Source: Enterococcus gilvus ATCC BAA-350 (GTDB taxonomy: Bacteria > Bacillota > Bacilli > Lactobacillales > Enterococcaceae). Taken from it: DNA of 64,000 bases. The translations under genes were made by a program, and so were the position numbers. The stretch spans positions 186,001 through 250,000 of the forward strand of contig NZ_ASWH01000001.1 in assembly GCF_000407545.1 (NCBI RefSeq), read 5' to 3'. Below the pieces are notes generated by a model. It had not been told where the DNA came from. It ran no database searches and worked only from the letters and a program-made list of their open reading frames with translations. Shown here in pieces: positions 55,343-64,000 of the stretch (its first letter is position 1; each line of letters begins with the position of its first letter).

Positions 55343-55999
55343 GTGGGTCAAAAAGTAAATCCTATTGGAATGCGTGTAGGCATCATCCGTGAGTGGGATG
55401 CTAAATGGTATGCCGAAAAAGAGTATGCTGAATTTCTACACGAAGATTTGAGAATCCGTAAGTTCATCGCAACGAAACTTGCTGATGCCGCTGTGTCAAC
55501 TGTTGAAATCGAACGCGCTGCAAACCGTGTGAATATTTCAATCCACACAGCCAAACCTGGTATGGTTATCGGTAAAGGCGGATCTGAAGTCGAAAGCCTA
55601 AGAAAAGAATTGAATAAATTAACTGGTAAACGAGTTCACATCAACATCGTTGAAATCAAAAAACCAGATTTAGATGCTAAATTAGTCGGCGAAGGAATCG
55701 CGCGTCAATTAGAAAACCGCGTTGCTTTCCGTCGTGCACAAAAACAAGCGATCCAACGCACTATGCGTTCTGGCGCTAAAGGAATCAAAACTCAAGTATC
55801 TGGTCGTTTGAATGGTGCGGATATCGCTCGTTCAGAAGGATACTCTGAAGGAACTGTTCCTCTTCATACATTGCGTGCCGACATCGACTACGCTTGGGAA
55901 GAAGCGAATACAACATACGGAAAACTAGGAGTTAAAGTGTGGATTTATCGTGGAGAAATTCTTCCTACAAAGAAAAACACTAAGAAAGGAGGGAAATAG
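55343..55999 (+). CDS. rpsC: 30S ribosomal protein uS3
   Basis: A 218-residue mRNA-entry protein with a KH domain ([19 protein letters not shown]). Start is GTG, after AAGGAGGG. The next gene begins three bases after its stop, with its binding site inside rpsC. Confidence 0.97.
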   Translation: MGQKVNPIGMRVGIIREWDAKWYAEKEYAEFLHEDLRIRKFIATKLADAAVSTVEIERAANRVNISIHTAKPGMVIGKGGSEVESLRKELNKLTGKRVHINIVEIKKPDLDAKLVGEGIARQLENRVAFRRAQKQAIQRTMRSGAKGIKTQVSGRLNGADIARSEGYSEGTVPLHTLRADIDYAWEEANTTYGKLGVKVWIYRGEILPTKKNTKKGGK

Positions 56000-56001
56000 A
56001 C

Positions 56002-56436
56002 ATGTTAGTACCTAAACGTGTAAAACACCGTCGTGAATTCCGCGGAAAAATGCGTGGAGAAGCTAAAGGTGGAAAAGAAATCGCATTTGGTGAATTCGGC
56101 TTACAAGCTGTTGAATCACATTGGATTACTAACCGCCAAATCGAAGCATCACGTATCGCCATGACTCGTTACATGAAACGTGGTGGGAAAGTATGGATCA
56201 AAATTTTCCCTCACAAATCATATACATCTAAAGCCATCGGCGTACGTATGGGTAAAGGTAAAGGTGCTCCTGAAGGATGGGTTTCACCAGTTAAACGCGG
56301 CAAGATCATGTTTGAAATCGCCGGCGTACCTGAAGAAGTTGCTCGTGAAGCATTACGTCTTGCTTCTCACAAATTACCTATGAAAACTAAGATCGTAAAA
56401 CGTGAGGAAATGGGTGGTGAATCGAATGAAGGTTAA
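56002..56436 (+). CDS. rplP: 50S ribosomal protein uL16
   Basis: A 144-residue protein at the A-site tRNA corridor: [19 protein letters not shown] and [20 protein letters not shown] with the conserved basic loop. AAAGGAGGG within rpsC precedes its ATG. Its end overlaps rpmC by 11 bp. Confidence 0.97.
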   Translation: MLVPKRVKHRREFRGKMRGEAKGGKEIAFGEFGLQAVESHWITNRQIEASRIAMTRYMKRGGKVWIKIFPHKSYTSKAIGVRMGKGKGAPEGWVSPVKRGKIMFEIAGVPEEVAREALRLASHKLPMKTKIVKREEMGGESNEG

Positions 56437-56617
56437 AGAAATCAGAGAATTAACCACTGCCGAAATGATTGATCAAGAAAAACAATTAAAAGAAGAATTG
56501 TTTAATCTTAGATTCCAATTAGCAACAGGTCAATTAGAGAACACTGCACGTATTAAAGAAGTACGTAAATCGATTGCACGCATTAAAACTGTGTTGCATG
56601 AACAAGCTGACAAATAG
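56426..56617 (+). CDS. rpmC: 50S ribosomal protein uL29
   Basis: A 63-residue two-helix protein near the tunnel exit: [20 protein letters not shown] and [18 protein letters not shown]. The frame starts 24 bases earlier, but the ATG at 56426 with GGTGGTG upstream gives the family length. Confidence 0.95.
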   Translation: MKVKEIRELTTAEMIDQEKQLKEELFNLRFQLATGQLENTARIKEVRKSIARIKTVLHEQADK

Positions 56618-56637
56618 TGGAAGGAGGCCATTCCAGT

Positions 56638-56904
56638 ATGACTGAAGAAAGAAATCAACGTAAAGTTTATCAAGGACGCGTGGTATCTGACAAAATGGAC
56701 AAAACGATCACTGTTGTCGTTGAAACCCAAAAGAACCATCCAATCTACGGTAAACGTATGAAGTATTCTAAAAAATACAAAGCTCACGATGAAAACAATG
56801 AAGCAAAAATTGGCGATATCGTGAAAATCATGGAAACTCGTCCATTATCAGCTACCAAACGTTTCCGTCTGGTTGAAATCGTTGAAAAAGCAGTGATTAT
56901 CTAA
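56638..56904 (+). CDS. rpsQ: 30S ribosomal protein uS17
   Basis: An 88-residue OB-fold 16S rRNA binder: [19 protein letters not shown] and [27 protein letters not shown]. The frame opens at 56617, but GGAAGGAGG is spaced for the ATG at 56638. Confidence 0.95.
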   Translation: MTEERNQRKVYQGRVVSDKMDKTITVVVETQKNHPIYGKRMKYSKKYKAHDENNEAKIGDIVKIMETRPLSATKRFRLVEIVEKAVII

Positions 56905-56944
56905 TCACACGAGATTTTCCTATATAGATGTTTTTTAAATCTGA

Positions 56945-57328
<384 letters not shown>

Positions 57329-57363
57329 TCGAAAGATTCAACCAAAGGAGGTGCGCAACAGTA

Positions 57364-57675
57364 ATGTTCGTTAAAAAAGGCGATAAAGTAAAAGTTATCT
57401 CTGGTAAAGACAGAAATAAAGAAGGCGTAGTATTAGAAGCCCTTCCTAAACAAGATAAAGTCGTTGTTGAAGGCGTCAATATCGTGAAAAAACATAAAAA
57501 AGCCTCTCAAGAAGCCCCTCAAGGCGGAATCGTAGAGGTAGAAGCACCAATTCATGCTTCTAATGTTATGGTGATCGACCCTTCAAATGGAGAAGCGACA
57601 CGCGTTGGCTATAAAATGGTTGACGGCAAGAAAGTCCGTGTTTCTAAGAAAACCGGCGAAGCTTTAGATAAATAA
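57364..57675 (+). CDS. rplX: 50S ribosomal protein uL24
   Basis: A 103-residue assembly initiator with a KOW motif: [35 protein letters not shown] precedes the ATG. Confidence 0.97.
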   Translation: MFVKKGDKVKVISGKDRNKEGVVLEALPKQDKVVVEGVNIVKKHKKASQEAPQGGIVEVEAPIHASNVMVIDPSNGEATRVGYKMVDGKKVRVSKKTGEALDK

Positions 57676-57701
57676 TTAAACAAGGAAGGAGGATCTTATA
57701 G

Positions 57702-58241
57702 ATGAACCGCCTAAAAGAAAAATTTGTAAGTGAAATTACACCATCTTTGATGGAAAAATTTAACTATGATTCAATTATGGAAGTTCCTAAAGTTGAGAAA
57801 ATCGTCATCAACATGGGTGTTGGTGATGCGGTATCAAACGCAAAAAACTTAGACAAAGCTGTTGAAGAATTAGCCTTGATTTCTGGTCAAAAGCCAATTA
57901 TCACAAAAGCTAAAAAATCAATCGCTGGTTTCCGTTTACGTGAAGGAATGCCTATCGGTGCGAAAGTAACACTACGTGGAGAAAGAATGTACGAATTCTT
58001 AGACAAATTAGTGACTGTGTCACTTCCCCGTGTACGTGACTTCCACGGAGTAAGCAAAAAATCCTTTGATGGCCGTGGTAACTTTACTTTAGGTGTGAAA
58101 GAACAATTGATCTTCCCTGAAGTAGATTATGATTTAGTTGATAAAGTCCGTGGTATGGATATCGTTGTTGTTACAACTGCTAAAACAGACGAAGAATCTC
58201 GCGAATTATTAACACAACTTGGAATGCCATTCCAAAAATAA
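57702..58241 (+). CDS. rplE: 50S ribosomal protein uL5
   Basis: A 179-residue 5S rRNA binder: [31 protein letters not shown] and [21 protein letters not shown] are conserved. AAGGAGGA precedes the ATG. Confidence 0.97.
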   Translation: MNRLKEKFVSEITPSLMEKFNYDSIMEVPKVEKIVINMGVGDAVSNAKNLDKAVEELALISGQKPIITKAKKSIAGFRLREGMPIGAKVTLRGERMYEFLDKLVTVSLPRVRDFHGVSKKSFDGRGNFTLGVKEQLIFPEVDYDLVDKVRGMDIVVVTTAKTDEESRELLTQLGMPFQK

Positions 58242-58258
58242 TCAAGGAGGCGAAAAAA

Positions 58259-58444
58259 TTGGCTAAAAAATCAATGATTGCTAAAAACAAACGCCCAGCA
58301 AAACATTCAACGCAAGAGTATACTCGCTGCGAACGTTGCGGACGTCCACATTCAGTTTATCGTAAATTTCATCTTTGCCGTATTTGCTTCCGCGAACTTG
58401 CCTACAAAGGTCAAATTCCCGGCGTGAAGAAAGCTAGCTGGTAA
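58259..58444 (+). CDS. rpsN: 30S ribosomal protein uS14, zinc-binding type Z
   Basis: A 61-residue short form with four zinc ligands, Cys24, Cys27, Cys40 and Cys43. Start is TTG, after AAGGAGG. This is the C+ form; organisms with Zur often carry a second zinc-free copy elsewhere, which is not in this window. Confidence 0.96.
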   Translation: MAKKSMIAKNKRPAKHSTQEYTRCERCGRPHSVYRKFHLCRICFRELAYKGQIPGVKKASW

Positions 58445-58476
58445 AATAAACTCGCATAAAGGAGGTAAACAGTTCA

Positions 58477-58875
58477 ATGGTCATGACAGATCCAATTGCA
58501 GATTTTCTAACTCGTATTCGTAATGCCAACATGGTAAAGCACGATTCAGTGGAAGTACCTGCTTCAAAAATCAAACGTGACATCGCAGAAATCCTTAAAC
58601 GTGAAGGTTTCGTACGTGATGTTGAATACATCGAAGATGACAAACAAGGCATGATCCGTGTTTTCCTTAAATACGGTAAAAATGACGAACGTGTTATCAC
58701 AAACTTAAAACGTATCTCTAAACCAGGCTTGCGTGCTTATGTCAAAGCTGACGAAGTACCAAAAGTATTAAACGGTTTAGGTATCGCAATCATTTCTACT
58801 TCTGAAGGTTTAGTAACCGACAAAGAAGCTAGAGGTAAAAACGTCGGCGGCGAAGTGCTAGCTTACGTTTGGTAA
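58477..58875 (+). CDS. rpsH: 30S ribosomal protein uS8
   Basis: A 132-residue central-domain binder with [19 protein letters not shown] and [34 protein letters not shown] is 11 bases before ATG 58477; ATG 58483 is a possible alternative start. S8 is the spc operon repressor in E. coli. Confidence 0.96.
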   Translation: MVMTDPIADFLTRIRNANMVKHDSVEVPASKIKRDIAEILKREGFVRDVEYIEDDKQGMIRVFLKYGKNDERVITNLKRISKPGLRAYVKADEVPKVLNGLGIAIISTSEGLVTDKEARGKNVGGEVLAYVW

Positions 58876-58906
58876 GATCAAACAATCCACGAGGAGGTGT
58901 CTTTAA

Positions 58907-59443
58907 GTGAGCCGTATTGGTAATAAATTAGTCGTTTTACCTGCTGGAGTTGAAGTAACTCAAAACGGGAACGATGTGACTGTTAAAGGACCTAAAGGTG
59001 AATTAACTCGTACTTTTTCTTCTGATATCAAAATGAGCATCGAAGGAAACGAAGTAACATTTACTCGTCCAAACGACAGCAAAGAAATGAAAACAATCCA
59101 CGGAACAACTCGTGCAAACTTCAATAACATGGTTGTTGGTGTTTCAGAAGGGTTCCAAAAAGCATTAGAATTAATCGGGGTTGGGTACCGTGCACAATTA
59201 CAAGGTTCAAAACTTGTATTGAACGTTGGTTATTCACATCCAGTTGAGATCGTAGCTCCAGAAGGCGTTACAATCGAAGTTCCTGCGAACACTCAAGTAG
59301 TGGTTAAAGGATCAAACAAAGAAGTAGTAGGCGAATTAGCTGCGAAAATCCGCGGAACTCGTCCTCCAGAACCTTATAAAGGCAAAGGTATTCGTTATGT
59401 TGGCGAATATGTACGTCGTAAAGAAGGTAAAACTGGTAAATAG
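58907..59443 (+). CDS. rplF: 50S ribosomal protein uL6
   Basis: A 178-residue protein near the sarcin-ricin loop: [26 protein letters not shown] and [22 protein letters not shown] start after GAGGAGGTG. Confidence 0.97.
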   Translation: MSRIGNKLVVLPAGVEVTQNGNDVTVKGPKGELTRTFSSDIKMSIEGNEVTFTRPNDSKEMKTIHGTTRANFNNMVVGVSEGFQKALELIGVGYRAQLQGSKLVLNVGYSHPVEIVAPEGVTIEVPANTQVVVKGSNKEVVGELAAKIRGTRPPEPYKGKGIRYVGEYVRRKEGKTGK

Positions 59444-59495
59444 TAGGTCGAACCTACACGCGGCTTAGGCCAGCTTAATTAAAGAGGTGACAATT

Positions 59496-59852
59496 GTGAT
59501 TACAAAACCAGACAAGAATAAAACACGCCAAAAACGCCACATGCGCGTTCGCGGAAAAATTTCTGGTACTGCTGAGTGCCCACGCTTGAACGTTTTTCGT
59601 TCTAACAAAAACATCTACGCTCAAATTATTGATGACGTAGCGGGTGTGACGCTAGCAAGTGCCTCTGCCTTGGATAAAGAAATTTCAGGTGGAAACAAAA
59701 CTGAACAAGCACAAGCTGTTGGGAAATTAGTAGCAGAACGTGCTTCAGAAAAAGGTATTAAGAAAGTAGTCTTTGACCGTGGTGGATACCTTTACCATGG
59801 CCGTGTAGCAGCTTTAGCTGAAGCAGCTCGCGAAAATGGACTAGAATTTTAG
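59496..59852 (+). CDS. rplR: 50S ribosomal protein uL18
   Basis: A 118-residue 5S rRNA binder beginning [21 protein letters not shown]. The frame opens at GTG 59487, but AAGAGGTG overlaps it and is spaced for the GTG at 59496, giving the family N-terminus. Confidence 0.94.
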   Translation: MITKPDKNKTRQKRHMRVRGKISGTAECPRLNVFRSNKNIYAQIIDDVAGVTLASASALDKEISGGNKTEQAQAVGKLVAERASEKGIKKVVFDRGGYLYHGRVAALAEAARENGLEF

Positions 59853-59872
59853 GAGAAGGAGGAACACCATTC

Positions 59873-60373
59873 ATGGTTTATATCGATCCAAAACATTTGG
59901 AATTAGAAGACCGCGTTGTAGCGATCAACCGTGTTACTAAAGTTGTTAAAGGTGGACGTCGTCTACGTTTCGCAGCACTAGTAGTTGTCGGTGACAAGAA
60001 CGGCCACGTAGGCTTTGGTACAGGTAAAGCTCAAGAAGTACCTGAAGCAATTCGTAAAGCAATCGAAGACGCTAAGAAAAACCTAGTCGAAGTACCAATG
60101 GTAGGAACTACGCTTCCTCACGAAGTTATTGGTGTATTCGGCGGCGGACGTATCTTAATGAAACCTGCCGTTGAAGGTGCTGGGGTTGCTGCTGGTGGAC
60201 CAGTTCGTGCCGTCTTGGAATTAGCTGGGGTTGCCGATGTAACTTCTAAATCTTTAGGTTCAAACACACCAATCAACGTTGTTCGTGCAACTGTTGAAGG
60301 TTTAACTCAATTGAAAAAAGCAGAAGAAGTGGCACAATTACGTGGCATCTCTGTTGAAAACTTAGCTAACTAA
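59873..60373 (+). CDS. rpsE: 30S ribosomal protein uS5
   Basis: A 166-residue fidelity protein: [31 protein letters not shown], with the Lys-Gly-Gly loop linked to spectinomycin binding unaltered. AGAAGGAGG precedes the ATG. Confidence 0.97.
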   Translation: MVYIDPKHLELEDRVVAINRVTKVVKGGRRLRFAALVVVGDKNGHVGFGTGKAQEVPEAIRKAIEDAKKNLVEVPMVGTTLPHEVIGVFGGGRILMKPAVEGAGVAAGGPVRAVLELAGVADVTSKSLGSNTPINVVRATVEGLTQLKKAEEVAQLRGISVENLAN

Positions 60374-60387
60374 GGAGGACGAAAGAA

Positions 60388-60567
60388 ATGGCTGAATTAA
60401 AAATTACTTTAAAACGCAGTGTTATCGGACGTCCTCAAAACCAACGTGATACTGTTAAAGCGTTGGGTCTTAAAAAAATGAACAGCACAGTTGTTAAACC
60501 TGCCAATGATGCAATCAAAGGCATGGTTAACACAGTGTCTCATTTAGTGGACGTAGAAGAAGTTTAA
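60388..60567 (+). CDS. rpmD: 50S ribosomal protein uL30
   Basis: A 59-residue protein found by direct reading: [20 protein letters not shown], then a [12 protein letters not shown] segment and a LVDVEEV end. AAGGAGG lies nine bases before the ATG. Position between rpsE and rplO is the conserved one. Confidence 0.96.
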   Translation: MAELKITLKRSVIGRPQNQRDTVKALGLKKMNSTVVKPANDAIKGMVNTVSHLVDVEEV

Positions 60568-60608
60568 TAAAACAATGATGATTAAAATCTAAGGAGGTGC
60601 CCAATATA

Positions 60609-61048
60609 ATGAAACTTCATGAATTACAACCTGCCGAAGGTTCACGTAAAGTTCGCAACCGCGTTGGTCGTGGTACTTCATCAGGTAACGGAAAAACAGC
60701 CGGACGTGGTCAAAAAGGTCAAAAGGCTCGTTCAGGCGGTGGTGTACGTCTAGGATTTGAAGGTGGTCAAACTCCTTTATTCCGTCGTTTGCCAAAACGT
60801 GGATTTACTAACGTGAATCGTAAAGAATACGCTGTGATCAATTTAGATGTCCTAAATCGTTTTGAAGATGGTACTGAAGTAACACCTGTTGCTTTAGTCG
60901 AAGCTGGAATCGTGAAAAATGAAAAAGCTGGAATCAAAGTTTTAGGAAACGGATCATTAGACAAAAAACTAACCGTTAAAGCAGCTAAATTCTCTAAACA
61001 TGCTCAAGAAACAATTGAAGCTGCCGGTGGTTCAATCGAGGTGATTTA

Positions 61049-61049
<1 letters not shown>
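60609..61049 (+). CDS. rplO: 50S ribosomal protein uL15
   Basis: A 146-residue late-assembly protein: [41 protein letters not shown]. The frame opens at GTG 60597, part of AAGGAGGTG, so the ATG at 60609 is used. Its TAA overlaps the secY ATG. Confidence 0.96.
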
Positions 61050-63060
<2,011 letters not shown>

Positions 63061-63091
63061 TTTTGCCTGCCGACTTGAGATGCAGTTTATC

Positions 63092-63120
63092 TTGCCAAGT
63101 TCGATGTTTTATGATAGAAT
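63092..63120 (+). promoter_or_regulatory. promoter before infA
   Basis: TTGCCA, 17 bases, TAGAAT. A leader of about 110 nt follows, with an inverted repeat GGTGGGAACT/AGTTTCCGCC near 63169-63190. Confidence 0.6.
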
Positions 63121-63235
63121 TTGTCAGTCCGACTTCTAGCTTTTTTAGGAGTTAACTTTAGAATTAGGGTGGGAACTGCAGTTTCCGCCATTTTATCGTG
63201 TGAAAATGCGAAACAACTACAAGGAGGTACTCTGC

Positions 63236-63454
63236 GTGGCAAAAGAAGATATGATTGAAATCGAAGGAACAGTCGTCGAAACTTTGCCGAATGCAATGTT
63301 TAAAGTCGAATTGGAAAACGGACACGAAGTTCTTGCACACGTATCTGGTAAAATCCGGATGTATTATATTCGAATCTTACCTGGAGATAAAGTTACAGTA
63401 GAACTTTCTCCGTATGATTTAAGTCGTGGTCGCATTACCTATCGCTTTAAGTAA
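63236..63454 (+). CDS. infA: translation initiation factor IF-1
   Basis: A 72-residue S1-like OB protein, exact family length: [34 protein letters not shown] in part, ending RGRITYRFK. The frame opens 36 bases upstream, but AAGGAGG is spaced for the GTG at 63236. It has its own promoter after adk. Confidence 0.96.
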   Translation: MAKEDMIEIEGTVVETLPNAMFKVELENGHEVLAHVSGKIRMYYIRILPGDKVTVELSPYDLSRGRITYRFK

Positions 63455-63487
63455 GTTGTACTCCGTAAAACTTCAGGAGGTATAATC

Positions 63488-63604
63488 ATGAAAGTAAGAC
63501 CATCAGTAAAACCAATGTGTGAACATTGTAAAGTAATTCGTCGTAATGGACGCGTTATGGTGATTTGCCCAGCAAACCCAAAACATAAACAACGTCAAGG
63601 ATAA
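63488..63604 (+). CDS. rpmJ: 50S ribosomal protein bL36
   Basis: A 38-residue zinc protein found by direct reading: [19 protein letters not shown] at the start, with ligands Cys11, Cys14, Cys27 and His33. CAGGAGG precedes the ATG. Conserved infA-rpmJ-rpsM order. Confidence 0.96.
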   Translation: MKVRPSVKPMCEHCKVIRRNGRVMVICPANPKHKQRQG

Positions 63605-63622
63605 TTGGAGGTGTAATTAAGT

Positions 63623-63988
63623 ATGGCTCGTATTGCAGGAGTAGATATTCCTCGTGATAAACGCGTGGTAATTTCACTTACTTATATTTACGGTATCGGA
63701 AATACTACAGCGAAACAAATTTTAGCCGACGCAGGCGTTTCTGAAGATGTTCGTGTTCGTGACTTAACGAATGAACAAACAGACGCTATCCGTGCTGAAG
63801 TTGATAAATTAAAAGTTGAAGGCGATCTTCGTCGTGAAACTAACTTAAACATCAAACGTTTGATGGAAATCGGTTCATACCGTGGAATCCGTCATCGTCG
63901 TGGCTTGCCTACACGTGGACAAAACACTAAGAACAACGCTCGTACTCGTAAAGGCCCAGCTCGCGCTATTGCAGGCAAGAAAAAATAA
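63623..63988 (+). CDS. rpsM: 30S ribosomal protein uS13
   Basis: A 121-residue head protein: [37 protein letters not shown] and a basic tail. GGAGGTG precedes the ATG. GAAGGAG at the last bases of the window is the binding site expected for rpsK, which is outside. Confidence 0.97.
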   Translation: MARIAGVDIPRDKRVVISLTYIYGIGNTTAKQILADAGVSEDVRVRDLTNEQTDAIRAEVDKLKVEGDLRRETNLNIKRLMEIGSYRGIRHRRGLPTRGQNTKNNARTRKGPARAIAGKKK

Positions 63989-64000
63989 TTAGTGAAGGAG

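Overview
The window is chromosomal DNA of a low-GC Gram-positive coccus, most likely Enterococcus or a close relative in the Enterococcaceae. Supporting signs are strong AGGAGG ribosome binding sites, frequent TTG and GTG starts, a rpsJ-to-rpsM ribosomal cluster of Firmicutes type, type Z uS14, RNase Y, PurR of the Bacillus/lactic type, NiaR, MprF and a DUF960 protein. The species cannot be fixed from the sequence. Nothing looks like a phage, insertion sequence or CRISPR array; this is core chromosome with some lineage-specific islands.

Layout. 1-9.5 kb is a housekeeping block on the plus strand: two M16 peptidase homologues and the EF-P 5-aminopentanone reductase homologue (yfmF, yfmH, ymfI), then rodZ-like, pgsA, cinA, recA and rny. 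9.6-20.3 kb holds mprF, a small heat-shock protein, ispE, a Zur-controlled zinc ABC transporter, purR, glmU and prs. 20.4-23.6 kb is an FtsX-type ABC exporter with a putative cre site. 23.7-24.2 kb is the most unusual stretch: three almost identical 86-bp units. Read on the minus strand, each is a promoter carrying a TTCACA-N5-TTCACA direct repeat (the layout of PhoP/OmpR-family boxes), about 65 nt of RNA complementary to a Shine-Dalgarno plus AUG, and a terminator. I interpret them as a multicopy small RNA family. 24.4-29.6 kb has an Mga-like regulator, a TMEM175-type channel protein, and a lysine riboswitch driving a fused substrate-binding/permease amino-acid transporter with its ATPase. 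29.8-32.5 kb is a sirtuin / acetyltransferase-chorismate mutase fusion / NiaR operon facing def.

32.6-38.2 kb carries rpsO, pnp and kup. The gaps on either side of pnp contain two copies of a structured intergenic element with compensatory base changes, plus a third partial copy. A yybP-ykoY manganese riboswitch follows pnp, about 380 bp before kup. 38.3-45.8 kb contains a MATE exporter, DUF960, L25/Ctc, RsuA-type pseudouridine synthase, a HAD nucleotidase, udk, tRNA-Leu(CAG), gpmA and rpiA. 45.9-64 kb is the str operon (rpsL, rpsG, fusA, tuf), one DJ-1/PfpI-family gene, and the S10-spc-alpha ribosomal cluster from rpsJ to rpsM, including secY, adk, infA and rpmJ. The window ends at the ribosome binding site expected for rpsK.

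For several genes I used a start downstream of the longest possible one, because a ribosome binding site and the usual family length point there. Two short genes (rpmD, rpmJ) were found by reading the sequence directly. All function calls come from motif recognition without database searches.
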